Positions 51,366 through 63,269 of a stretch of DNA of 64,000 nucleotides are shown one piece after another (the first letter of the stretch is position 1; each line of letters opens with the position of its first letter). The notes under the pieces were generated by a model, which ran no database searches, had not been told where the DNA came from, and worked only from the letters and a program-made list of their open reading frames with translations. Source of the stretch: Dioscorea cayenensis subsp. rotundata (lineage: Eukaryota; Streptophyta; Magnoliopsida; Dioscoreales; Dioscoreaceae). Both the position numbers and the translations under genes were made by a program. The stretch lies in NCBI RefSeq assembly GCF_009730915.1, contig NC_052489.1, positions 2,135,622-2,199,621 on the forward strand. The letters are read 5' to 3'.

Positions 51366-54300
51366 TCAGTTAATATTTCCTGCAGCTGGTGCAAACTTTC
51401 CAATACCAGGAGGCACCCATTCTTTTTTCTTTTTCATTGGAGGTCCCGCTTGAGTCTTAGCTTCCATGTTTTTGTTATTCATTCTGGGTCTCAACACAGG
51501 AGCTCTTGAGGTTGCAGGAGCCTTCTTGCTTGATTCTCTGTTGGTTGTAGGTTCCACAGGATTTGTTACATCATGTTACTTAGCACCTACAACTGTGTTA
51601 TTTTTCTTTCCTCCTCTAGTCTCAATTTTGCTGTTCATTGGCCTCCTTTCGCTTCAATTGGTAGATTACGGAGAGTTGTGCTGTCATCAATAACCTGCAA
51701 TTTTGGAAACAGATCACCTATCTAATGTTGTAATTTTTGCAGTAATATTACATTACCTGTGATATGGTTGTCACTTGAATTTGTTGAGTTTCACTAGGTT
51801 GGTTATTCATTTATGTTTGAATGAAGTTATTAACCTGACAATGTCAAGGAAAACAAATCAGCCATAACAATGTTAAAAAGGAAATGACTCCAAACATACC
51901 AACTGGAAATGTTCCTCCAAAAACCCGTGGATCAATTGCATCCATAGGATTATTGGCGATGTCCTGTCGAAATCATTGCAATTATATTACTGGATGGTTA
52001 ATTCTTATACCCAATACATGAAAATCACATAAAGCGGAAGGGAAAAAGAAATCACCTCAGATTGTTCCACATCATTAGTTGTTGCATCACTTGGCTGTCC
52101 TGGTTCATTTTGCAACCTGGCCAAATAAAAATTAAGCTGCAAAGGTACCTCAATTCCATGGAATCTTTTGTTATGGCCGGCAGCACCACATATGCTGCAA
52201 GTGATCTTCCTGCCCTTCATGCTGACCTTTCCTTTGGTGTATCCAGCCTCCTCATTTGGCTCTCTCCTCCTCAGCATTGTTTTCTTCCCTCTTTTGTTGT
52301 TTACAAGTGGAGGTGGGATCATAGGGTTATGGGTACTACTAGGCCAACAACTCCTATCCCTGCGTGGGATATAGAATGTGGCTATAGATTGCTAGAAATG
52401 TGGGACACCTAACATTCATCTATATAATTTTCAGGCCCTGTCCCCGGTTGTAATATAATGCGAGAGATTGCATGAGCACATGGCACTCAGCTTAGTTGCC
52501 ACTTTCTACAAGAGCAAGTTTTTCTATTCCATCCACCACAAATTGGCCCTCATTGCCTAGGACTTGGTATTGTGCACCTCGACCACTGAGGTTGTGCTAT
52601 AAGTAAAGCTCAATGCCTTTGCCTTTTCTAGTTTTTTCATTATTCTAGCACAATACTCACTGCCACATTTCTGCATAGCATCTCTTTTTTTTTGAATTCT
52701 GCACATCAACTTTGTTCTTATAATTTCATTCAATGTCACTATCCCTTTGCTCCTTGCTCCAAGTATTACACTATTAAAACATTCACAGAGGTTATTCAAG
52801 AGCATGTCACATTTAAAAATAGGTCTAAAGTGTGCCCTAGACCAATGCTCAGGTGCTATTTTCCGAAAGAACCCATAAGCTCCAGGGGACATTGCCTTCA
52901 AAAGTTCCATTTCTTTATTAAATGCAGGTTTGTAAGTGGCCCTCGCACATTTCCATAGTTGATCTTTTAGAGCTTTTCCTTTGTAATTATTTTTGAAGTT
53001 AGTGTGTATGCCTAACACAATATCTGTGTTCACTATTGGGGAATAGGTCTTGCAATGCAAGTATTAGGCCCTATAATGATATTTATTTCCCATATATTAT
53101 ACAATACACAAGGACAAACAAGAAGACAACAAAAAACAAAGAAAAGGAAAACAACATGGATCAGTTAAAGCTGATATTTTAACACCTATATAAAATTAAT
53201 TGAAGAGGAAGTGTTATGAGAACAAACCTTCTGCCGATCACTCATAAAAGCCCAAAGATGGCTGTTGTTGATGTCCAAATCGACAGCTACCAACTCCAAG
53301 AACCATCTCCAGTTATAATTGTTCTCCCTATCCACCATTGCCCATGCAATGGGATAGATGCAAATGATTGCATCTATCCCCACAGCTGAAAGTAGTTGCC
53401 CTCCAAACAAACCCTTCAACCCGAAGAACCATCTACCGAAATTACCGGTCGCGCATCCTTCTAGAAATCCTCGCCTTCAATGAAGACAAGCGTACATACA
53501 TCCCTTCAAAAAAACACCTTCACGACATTTGAATTTGATAGTAGACCGTGGGTGTGTCCTCATAAACTCAAGCTCTGTAGTCATACAAGCTCTTCATCCG
53601 CTTCATGTTCATCACCGCCTAACATGCTATTTGCGGGACAAAAATGAAATGGTGTCAAATAATCGCGATGAAATTGTAACATGCACTGACATAAGCGTCA
53701 ATATGAAGTAAATATAGTAGTACCTTAGAGCTAGTGATTTTGCCCTCCAAGCTTTTAGTCTAGTAATCTCAACCTCCTGATTTTGCTTGACAGCCTGAAT
53801 AATGCCTGCCAGAGACCAACCAGGATCTGCCCTAAATTGAGTCATGTAGGTCTGAGCAATCCATTTTGCACTTACGTGCCTTACATTATGATCTCTACTG
53901 CACTCATGCTTGAGAATCCCATATTTTATTTGAATTGTGTCCTTATCTTTGATCATGGGAGCTGCCCACAAGTAGAAAGGACAATCTTTCTTGCAAATTG
54001 CCTTGCATCTTTTCTTATTACTGGGTCTAAAATTCATAACATACCTATGCTTTATCCCGTAGTTCCTAACAGCCTCCTTAAATTGTTTACAGCTGCTGAA
54101 CTTCATTCCAACTGCGAAATGGGGATCCTTCATATCAATTTCTTCTTGGAACTCGGGTATTTTTGGTTTGCTTGGACTTGCATCTTCATCATCATGCTGA
54201 AGAAGTCGAGTGCAAACATGAGTCGATTCTCCATAGTCGAGTTAGGTTCTTCTTCTTCTTCGTGAACATCACCTCCTACTCCTATTCCTTCATTTCTTGA

Positions 54301-54989
54301 ATGTCTAACCATATCAAGCCCAATGGCATCATCAACGCCTCATTTATGTCTTCTTCCTCACCCTGTCAAAGCTATAATCCGAAATCATATAACTCACTCC
54401 CTTCATCATTTTTTTCCCTTGGTGTTCGTGGAGAAACATCTTGCATATCAACATTCTCATTTATGTCCTGTTCCTCATCATCATTCCCAGCAGAATCATT
54501 TTGCATATCAACATTTTCAACTTCAACCTGTTCCTTTGGCATTATTCCCAAGAGAAGCATCTTGAGGGTTAACATTTTTTCAAGCAAATGGTTTATCGAC
54601 GATCATTGCTTGTACTTATGCTGCATACCTTGGCATATATACTCATCGAGCCCTATTTCGGAAACATTTGAGGCCATCTCCAAGGCATCCGCATCATTTT
54701 TTATTTCTGCCAAGCTCAAGCCATTACCATTGAATCTCAACCACCAAAATGTGCAACCTTCTTCTTGCAAACCCAACTCCTTGGCCATGCCCAACAGTTC
54801 TAATCTAGACATCTTATCAATGCAGCAGTAGTCAATATAGCCGGCAAGCTCCCTGCTTTCCCACTTATTGACGTCATCACTTGTATAAGACAATTTTATT
54901 GTGAAGTAATCACTGCCAGGGGCTGAAATATAATTTTCCCAACCATAATTAGCTAGACATGGAAAACAAAAGAAGCTAACTGCCCTCAT
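51366..54989 (-). pseudogene. degraded MuDR-type transposase gene
   Basis: Fragments in order on the minus strand: an N-terminal region with GYIDYCCIDKMSRLELL (54989-54603), an acidic linker (54587-54130), the Mutator DNA-binding domain with VGMKFSSCKQFKEAVRNYG and CKAICKKDCPFYLW (54133-53740), the MULE core with QLLSAVGIDA and YPIAWAMVDREN (53419-53210), and the post-core region with FNSVILGARSKG (53060-52560). Then come a SWIM finger remnant with VPCAHAISRIILQPG (about 52480-52410), a zinc-knuckle CSICGAAGHNK lacking its last Cys (about 52200), and a basic tail (51557-51366). Neighbouring parts sit in different frames: breaks are visible near 54240 (PNST versus DYGES), just before LKGLFGG where DGxF is out of frame (about 53430), and after YIDEC (about 52410). 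Some gaps may be introns, but several cannot be. The copy is probably unable to make active transposase. Confidence 0.85.
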
Positions 54990-56212
54990 ATTGTACTAAA
55001 AGCCAGTAACAAACAAACAAGAGATGTTGTCATATTTTTTTGTTGAAAACACTGTAGATAATGTCTGGAAGAGCTGAAAGCCAGAAATTGCATATCATCC
55101 CAAATGAAAATAAGGAACTCATCCCAAATTTGCAGAACATTAGCATTATAAGCTTGCCATTGGAACACAAATTAGATTTTCGAGAAAATATAAAGAGGAA
55201 TATGTGCTTGTAGTCTACATTCTTCTATTCTGCTAAGACCACTGCAATGATAGGGATAAATAATACGGGAAAATGGTAGCTGCAAATTAAAGGTGCCTGA
55301 TGAGATTACATGAGACACAAAATGTATAGATTTAGATAGTTAAACTATATCCAATATGAGTTCTGTATCACCGCATGCCAACATGCATAAACATGAGATG
55401 CAATTACATTTCTTCCTATTATAGAAAAAAACAAACATAAACAACATCCTTAGTTAAATTAAATTGCATCACAATGACAAATGAATACTCATTAGCGAAT
55501 AATATGAAGTTTGCATAGAAGCATATTGAGTAAGCTCATTTAAGTATACTTACTATTAGTTTACCTAATCGTATTGCATAGACATTTCCTAAACATACTA
55601 TGACCTTCTAAAATTCTCTTTCTTATAACTCTTTGTACTGAATTATTAACAAAAGTAGAAAACATATTAGAATAGAATGATAATCCAACCTTTGCACATT
55701 GATTACGAGCGAGGTTCCAGTCTATGCGATCATATATTAAGTAGTCGCCCAGGACCACTCCTCAATGTCCACTTATATTAAGTTTTGCAATTAAAATCGT
55801 AAATCACCCGGGACCACTCTTCAATGTCCATTTATTTTAATTCCTTATTGAAATAAGAACTCACCTAGGGACCACTCTTCAATATCTATATTTAAAGACG
55901 AGACATGTAGTCCGAAAAAGTACATCTTATTGAATTATAAAAGTTGTCGAGTTAAGCATTATAAAAAGTTGCCACATTAGCATTAGAATTACATCTATTG
56001 CAGATGCTGAATGCAAATCATCAATGTACTCAAATGGAGGCTAACATTGATATAAAATTCTAATTTCATTGACAAATTGGCAATGTACTTACGAAAAGTT
56101 GGAGATCCTAATTCCGGGGGCCTTATCGCCCAATCGACGTCCATCATGCGAGTCACTAGGCGCAAATGGAGGCTATTATATGCTCGAGGACTGGTTTTGC
56201 ATTCTCGGGGCC

Positions 56213-56697
56213 TCTCGAACTAGGGTAAAGGGAGGGGCAAAACGAGGAGGCAAAAGCGTGGCCCGGCATTAGGATGGGTGGCGTGCTCTAGGGCAAAGAT
56301 GACGACTCCCGACGGATGGGTCAAGAGCAAAGCAAGGGAAGGGGCAAAACGACAAAAGGGGTGGGGAACGGTCGGCTTTCTAGGGCAAAAGCTAACGGCA
56401 AGGAATGGGAAAGGAGGAGGAGTGAGAAGAGGGCGATGTGGCATCTTCCGGTGGCAACAAGGGCGGCCCACTCGGATAAGTCATCCAGTGGTAATGCCAC
56501 ATCTTCATCCGACACGGAAAAAATAAAATCCACTAGCTGCATTCCGGTGGACACATCGATGAAACCCTCACCGGAATCATCTCGAGTTCCTCCCGTTAGT
56601 AAAAATCAAATTGCGATGCTCAAATTGATACAAATCGAAATAAGGTGCTCAAAGTGAAATAAGTATATACTTAGGTACGCACAGAAGAAAATACCCC
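56213..56697 (-). repeat. right terminal inverted repeat of the MULE
   Basis: Inverted partner of 50175-50662. Open frames across it are by-products of its GC-rich sequence and are not genes. Confidence 0.9.
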
Positions 56698-57105
56698 TTT
56701 GATTTGCTATAATAAAAAGCATCTTTGGCCAGGAATTCCTCAATTCACTGTGTCTTCCTCCTTTCCCTAACCTATTCCTTCCTCTTCCTCCCCTGTTTTC
56801 CTTTCTTCTCTGAATTACCTCCAGCTCTTCTATCCACTTGAACCAGTAACCTGCAACAGAGTAATTCTCACCTTCATCAGATCGTCTCAATAAAAATTCA
56901 AGGCCAGATCCCTATCATGCGTCCATTGGATTTATTGTGGCATCAACAGTTGCACAAATAACAGGAAAAGTCCGATAAATAATTAGAGAGGATAAATTTT
57001 TTGGGTAAGTATTGTACTAAAATTATTTTTCATTTTAAAACATCGAACTTCAATTTATATCATTTTAGTCATTCAAATTTAATTTGAATTCACTAAAAAA
57101 TACTT

Positions 57106-57446
57106 TGAGGTTGTTTAGCCTCGTGGTAATGATATATTACCACATAACGAGATGTAAATATTATATGGTTCAAAATATTATGGTTATTTGATATAACTCA
57201 TGTTTGGTTGGGAACTTTTATTACCGGGAATAGTTCATTATCGTGTTATGAATTTACCACATATTTGGTAATCAAGATAGACACCAAATTTTGTGATAAT
57301 AAAATTATCAACTTTCTTGGTAGTGTTTTCATATACCATCCACATTATCACCAGTGCAATGTCAAATGTTCTCAAATTGGTAATATTTTCATATTACCAC
57401 GTAACACGTGATAATTTTTAACATAGTACCGCGAATCAAACAGCCC
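57106..57446. mobile_element. candidate third MITE
   Basis: The left side GAGGTTGTTTAGCCTCGTGG and the complement of the right side, GGGCTGTTTGATTCGCGG, form an imperfect inverted repeat around a 340-bp AT-rich interior with repeated GGTAAT-ATATTACC words. TAA lies right of the element; the left flank is CTT, so the target duplication is not clean. Confidence 0.5.
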
Positions 57447-57449
57447 TAA

Positions 57450-60400
57450 GGGGATTCCGAAGAAAATTTGATGATATGTATGTCATTTTTGTCACGTCAA
57501 CACTAGTTTATTGTGTTATATACATACACAGACATAACATGTATTTACACAGAGCCACGTGGCCACTCTTATTGACACATCATATGCTCCAGTTAACCCT
57601 TTAAACCATTTCTTTGATGGCGTATCATATCCACATATGCAAATAATATGACTCACTTGTGTTGACGTGACAAATAAAACGTACACTATTATCAAATTCT
57701 CCCCAAAATCCCTTCATACCTTTCCGGTGAACAAAATTAAAATTGGATGACCAAAATAAAAAATAACTATAACACAGCACAGTATTCACTCAAGATATTT
57801 GCCTCGAGTTAAAGAAGAATACCTCTGACACTATGCTCCTCTTCAGAGTTCATGCTGAAATTTATATTTTATCAACACAATCAGCTTCTTGTTCAGATCC
57901 TGCCAGAGGAAATAAGATGAGATCAGCTAGTAGGTAAATAATGATTTCCATGAAAGACTGGCCTTAGAAAGACGCCCTACATATAGTAGCTAGAATTTGA
58001 TCATTCCTGGTTCCAGAAGGACCAAATTGACTTTGGAATTTAGAATGCTAAAAATGGTAAAAGGATGTACCTCCACAACAATCATGTTGTGAACTAAGTA
58101 GCGGAAAATACTTCACGAAAATAAGAATGTAAGCAAAAAAATTTATAAAGCCAATGATTTTACATGTTTGTCATCCCAAGAAAAAAAGGAGTTGGTAAAA
58201 TCCTCGATTTATGAAGCCCTGCTTCAAAATGTTTCATCTGTGTGGATAAGTTGAACCTTCAGTTTCCTCCTTGGAGTCAGATTATTCCGCTCCTAATACA
58301 AACTGTCTGATGCCAGGATCAGAACAAGTTAATCAGATTGCTTGACATGAAATGGCCTGGTCTCCTTTGGAAAGAGGGTCGTCCAAACATACCTGGTACT
58401 GTGCGATGAAAGATCATAGTCCTGACCACATGAAAAGTATCTAATAATTAACTAGATTACAAAATATGAACTCATAATGCTAGTTTTCATAGTGATCAAC
58501 AGCTCTGAGCAATTAACAGTTATTCCAGATATGTTGCCCAAAAGGCAACAAACAACATGAGATGTTTTGATGTTTATGGTATTGCAATGAAATAATTGAG
58601 CATCATTGGCAATCAAAACATTGTTCCACACCCTTGCTTTTTGTTTGAACCAACACATTTGAACTATCACATAACACTCATGCTTTCTGATAAGGTAGTT
58701 GATTTCTTTCACTAAGGCAATCATCTAATTTAGCCTTCAAAGCAGTTATATATACTGCCCCAACACAACTAAACCCGGCTCAATCTATACAGAAGTAAAG
58801 AAACCTTTTTAAGAATACTTACATCAATTTGACAGTCACATTATTGAGGTAGCACATTCTCAATCTATCATGCAAGATAAGGAGATAAGCTAGGTCTCAA
58901 GAATACTGTAACACAAGGTAGATATGGACGGTTGGATAAATGAATAAAGCCCGCTATCAAAAGTTAATTAACTGGAGGACCTTCCAAAAAGGGTAGCAAG
59001 ATGATAAGCGCAGCCCAATGTACAAAACTACTGTTACCATAGGATTTAGGAGGATTAACAATATGGCAATGAGATAGGTTTGATCCAAAGACAGAAGGCA
59101 AGAAGAAACAAAAATAAATCAACATATGGTTATTAGTCTTCTACCTCAAAATTTATCTTCAACAACTCTGCAGATTAACACAAATCAATCATTTCATCCA
59201 AGACTAACACAAATCAAGGCACATGTCATACGCAAAATAAATGGCAGTTGGAGCAAAGGTAAATTCACATCCATACCAATATTGGGATGAAATGGAACAC
59301 GATAACCTTTGCATCCTAAAGATATCCAATTATTAAGACATCGTGACAAATCATAACTAGCATGATAAATGAAGAAAGTAAGTGCAGGAAACTCACAAGA
59401 AAAGGGTTGTAAAGAATCTTTCGACGGATGGAATTGACATTGATGAAACCTCACCCTGATATTATATATGAAAAACAAAGAATGAAGATGGTGAAATTTT
59501 CAAATGAGATCAATGAAAGACCAAATTGTCAAATCTATTGACCGTCTATAACAGTTCAGAACCAGTATCAAGAAATTTCAAACATTACAACAAGTTCCTG
59601 AAGGCTGCTCAAATCCAGAAATCCTAGAGAAAAAAACCGAATTAATGAGCTAGCCATCCCAGTATAAAAAGAATAAAGCGGTTCTTTACACAAAGAAATA
59701 GATTGCAGTTGTTTTCCACAAGTGGAAAATACACAAGCACTCCGCTGATAAAACCAAAACTCCGCTCCCATTGTGAGAAAAAACTTAGGTGTGTTCCACC
59801 ATCACTATATTTAGAATCAACTCTCACAAAACCTCTATGATTCTCAGAAGTAATTTTTTTTTTTAATAAGTCATATCTGTGAACTGAAAACTGGCGGAAA
59901 GCATAAAAGGCGTGATCATCACACAATGAACCAGGAGAGGTAGGTCAAACCAATATGAAATTACAGCTAAAAATAAAATCGGAGTCCAATTTGGAGACTA
60001 CCTATCGTTGGGAAAATCAAAACTCAACACCATCTAAAATCCCTCACCTCATCTAACCACTCACAAAATCCTCTGTGGTTCTCAAAACTAAAACCCAGAG
60101 CCATTAGTAAAAAGAGGTAGTAAATCATAAGCAAAAGCAATTCCATTGTCCATCACAAAGAAACAAAATAGATATCCACGCAATAACAAAATTGCAGCTG
60201 AAAGCAAATCTCCAAATTTAGGAAGCTTTATAACAAGATAGGATGTGATTATTCACCACAATCAATATCGAACTTGGAAGCATCCTGTGGCGATAGAAAC
60301 AAAACTCAAATCCATTAAAAAAAAAGACACTTACCATTCTACTATTCACACAAAATAGAATACACTAGTAAATTCCCCCAAATTTTAAAACTAAATCCAC

Positions 60401-60787
60401 ATCCATAAGTGAAAAAAAAATTCATGAAACCATAAAATAAAGGTGTCACCATAGTCTGTTACAAAGAACCAGAAGAGATATGTTCAAACCATTGCAAAAT
60501 TACAAATAAGAAGCAAATCCCCGAATTCATACATCCATTAAAACTGCGATGAAACAAAACAGAAAGCGGTTCCATTTCTGAACAATTGTTGCATTGAAAC
60601 ACGATCCCAACACTTCAAGCACCAATACGGATTCAAAAGCCTTCTGATCTCGATATCAAACTAAAAGCAAAGGAAGCATTAATCAGCATAGCAAATTTAA
60701 ATCAAACTTCGAGTGATGGGGGAAAGCACTATATGAGAAACTAGTATATATGAAAAGCTACACCATCACTCTTGGACATACGATTAC
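57450..60787. other. non-coding stretch downstream of the UBA2-like gene
   Basis: No coding exon is recognised in 3.3 kb. Composition is moderate rather than strongly AT-rich from 57800 to 60780, which suggests transcribed sequence. The stop codon of the UBA2-like gene is followed directly by GTAATC, a possible donor, so this stretch may contain introns and exons of its 3' UTR. Confidence 0.45.
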
Positions 60788-62128
60788 CTAATGCGCTCCA
60801 TATCCTCCCATCTGTCCAACTGGTGGCCTCGGGTTTGGACCCTGCCCAATGGGGCCACCCTGGTAAGCACTAGCACCGGTACCAGTACCACCTGACTGAG
60901 GCATCTGAGGCTGGCCCTGGAATCCTGGCGGCCCCTGATAACCTACACTCTGATATCCAGAACTTGCCATCCCATAACCTTGCATTGACTGTGTTGGCGG
61001 TACCGCTGAAGGGTTGACCACAGACTGCGCTCCTGTACCCAACCCTCCAGCACCTAACGCTGCAGCAGCTGCCAGAGCAGGGTTGAACTGCGCAAGCATA
61101 GCTGGGTTAATTCCAAATGCGGCAGGGTTCTGCCCAGCGGCTGCTAGAACAGCCAGGGCAGCAGCATTTGGCTGCATGCCCCCGAGCAAACCTTGCCCAA
61201 GCATTGCTGCCTGCTGGGCCAATCCCATGTCCGGCACTGTGGCGCCAAATCCAGGAGCATCATACCCACCAGTATTGCCAATGGGCACAGCAGCCATAGC
61301 ATTGGGAGCCACAGAGCCTGGAGCCGGGGGTGCAACACTGCCCCTTGATTTATTACTATCAGTAGCCTTCTGGCAGAAAAGAATATGACCTTCAAAATTC
61401 TTGTTTGGCTCTTCCAAGGCTTTGCGAGCTCCTTCTAGGGTTTTATACACGAATAAAGCGAAGCCCTTTGGTTTCCCTGTCTGGCGATCGAATCCAATGG
61501 GACCCTCCTCGATCTCGCCATACCTCCCAAAGAAGCTACGCAGCCGACTGCCATCGATATCGGAGTGGACATTACCAACATAGATCTTTCTCGGTAGGTT
61601 ATCATGGTTGCTGCTAGGGTTAGGATTCGTGTTAGGGTTTGGAGCAGGAGTTTGAGGGGGGCCAGCAGAGGCAAGCTGGCAGGCGGTCATACGGCCTTCA
61701 ATGAGTTTCTGGGGCTGCCGTAGGGCGGCGCGGGCGGAACGGCGGTGGTGGAAAAGGACAAAGCCATAGCCTTTGGATCGACCACTGCCCTTATCGACAA
61801 CGACGCGGCAGTCATCGAGCTCACCGTATCTGGAAAAGATCAAGCGGAGAGTATCGGTGGTCGTCTCCCAGCCAAGGCCATGGACGAATAACTTCCGGTG
61901 AGCGGGGTCAGCGTCGGCGAGGCGCTGGATCTCAGAGAGGATAGCAGGGTCCGAGGTCGCAGCCCGGCGGAGAAGATCAACGAGTTGTTCTCGAGAGAGG
62001 GGTTCCAAGAGCTTTCCGATGTCCTCGTCCTCGTCAAAGAGTTCATCCTCCACGGCTTCCTGATGGTTGTGCGCGGATTGCGGAATGAGATCGGATTCTT
62101 GATCAGCTTTTCTCTTTTTGGAAGCCAT
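60788..62128 (-). CDS. UBP1-associated protein 2-like RNA-binding protein (UBA2)
   Basis: One uninterrupted frame of 446 residues. The N-terminus is charged and acidic (KKRKADQ, then EDELFDEDEDIG), followed by the conserved LEPLSREQLVDLLRRAA helix. RRM1 has RNP2 LFVHGL (80-85) and RNP1 KGYGFVLF (119-126). A Pro/Asn-rich linker (about 153-178) leads to RRM2 with IYVGNV (182-187) and KGFALFVY (221-228). The C-terminal 170 residues are rich in Gly, Ala, Gln and Met (LAVLAAAGQNPAAFG, SGYQSVGYQGPP). This matches plant UBA2 proteins, nuclear U-rich RNA binders that interact with UBP1 and are tied to mRNA stability, wounding, senescence and ABA. I cannot say which UBA2 paralogue it is, though length and linker are closest to UBA2a. 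Confidence 0.92.
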   Translation of the reverse strand: MASKKRKADQESDLIPQSAHNHQEAVEDELFDEDEDIGKLLEPLSREQLVDLLRRAATSDPAILSEIQRLADADPAHRKLFVHGLGWETTTDTLRLIFSRYGELDDCRVVVDKGSGRSKGYGFVLFHHRRSARAALRQPQKLIEGRMTACQLASAGPPQTPAPNPNTNPNPSSNHDNLPRKIYVGNVHSDIDGSRLRSFFGRYGEIEEGPIGFDRQTGKPKGFALFVYKTLEGARKALEEPNKNFEGHILFCQKATDSNKSRGSVAPPAPGSVAPNAMAAVPIGNTGGYDAPGFGATVPDMGLAQQAAMLGQGLLGGMQPNAAALAVLAAAGQNPAAFGINPAMLAQFNPALAAAAALGAGGLGTGAQSVVNPSAVPPTQSMQGYGMASSGYQSVGYQGPPGFQGQPQMPQSGGTGTGASAYQGGPIGQGPNPRPPVGQMGGYGAH

Positions 62129-62790
62129 GGTTAGGGTTTCGGAGCTTGGGGAGTTTGTCTAGGGTTTTAGGGGAGAGGTTGGGAACGAAGGGGAGGAGAT
62201 GATCGGCGGGTGCTTAATGCGCGGGCTAGTGTTGTTCTGGATTGAATCCCTACCGTTCATCACCCTGGAATATTTTTGACGGTTCATGTTGAATCCGAGA
62301 TTGAAGAATCTGGACCGTTGATCATGCCTTATGTTTCTTTCAGCGATCCCCTCCGTTCATACCCATGATATGAATGAATCTTTTTTTCTTAATTAAGCTT
62401 TTTAATTATATCGATTGTATTAATATTTTTTTAAGTAAATTACTTTTAGACATTCCTTATTTAGCTATTATAACTTCTATACAATTTATCATCATGCACA
62501 CAAGAAAAACACAAACACATTTTTTTATAACACCTAACCCATGCATTCATTATGAGTTTGAAATTCAAAGTTGTCTTTCTAATAAGATCACACAATATTA
62601 ATAAACTGAAAATAGATGGCTTAACAGTTTTTTATTTAAAAGTAAAGGAAATTTATAAAATAAATTTTCAAGAGATCATTTTTTTTTTGAATAATTGTTA
62701 AAAATTTAACAATTTGAAATTAAAAACATTCATAAATTAAATGAAGAGTACGAGTACAATGGAGCTTCATTGAGGAGGAACTTACTGGTG
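62129..62790 (-). promoter_or_regulatory. leader and promoter of the UBA2-like gene with telo-box motifs
   Basis: On the gene strand AAACCCTAA lies two bases before the ATG (62131-62139), and a second AAAACCCTAG is at about 62159-62168. Telo-boxes of this sort are common in leaders of plant genes for RNA and translation factors. The rest is AT-rich without a gene. Confidence 0.6.
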
Positions 62791-62792
62791 AG

Positions 62793-62960
62793 CAACTCGA
62801 TAAGTGATTAGTGGTAAAAATTTGTTAAAAAGTTCATTAAATAAATTTTAAAATATATGATTCAATTCATTTTTAACAACTCGATAAGTGATTAGTAATA
62901 AAAATTTGTTAAAAGTGTCCATTAAATAAATTTTGAAATATGTAATTTAATTCATTGAAT
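62793..62960. repeat. 84-bp tandem duplication
   Basis: Units at 62793-62876 and 62877-62960 share CAACTCGATAAGTGATTAGT, AAAAATTTGTTAAAA, CATTAAATAAATTTT and AATTCATT in the same order, with a few substitutions. Confidence 0.88.
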
Positions 62961-63269
62961 TAAAAATGAATTGCAGTTAGAGGGGTCTCCAGTTTGAGCC
63001 CGTCTACTCGTAAATGCACAATAAATCTTTTTCGGAGGTTGTGCACTGTTACTCTCTAGAGTTACACAGAAGAGGAATTAATCCCCAAAAGATTGTTAAA
63101 CATGTGTGACTTGTGCATTTTCGTACCTAGTTGTCCTCCTGGCATCTTTTGCACTTGACGTTTTTTATAAAAAAAATAATAATTAAAACTATTGATGAAA
63201 TAAACCTATAAGATGTAAAAGTGATTTTCTTTATCAAGACCCTGCAGCTTCTTGTTAGATATTAATATT

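Larger units (their letters stand above)
50175..56697. mobile_element. full-length Mutator-like element (MULE)
   Basis: A 6523-bp element has inverted repeats starting GGGTAATTTTCTTCTGTGCG on the left and, complemented, GGGGTATTTTCTTCTGTGCG on the right. It is flanked by an identical 9-bp duplication, TTTGATTTG (50166-50174 and 56698-56706), exactly the Mutator target length. The long, GC-rich terminal repeats and an internal minus-strand MuDR-type transposase gene complete the diagnosis. Stretches at 50740-51360 and 54990-56200 carry no recognisable gene. Confidence 0.95.

Noticed and set aside
56606-56890. Minus-strand frame with EELEVIQRRKENRGGRGR
   Set aside because: It straddles the MULE boundary at 56697, so the frame was created by the insertion.
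62960-63115. Possible SINE with GTTTGAGCCC B-box-like word
   Set aside because: No A-box at the right distance, no tail and no target duplication could be found.
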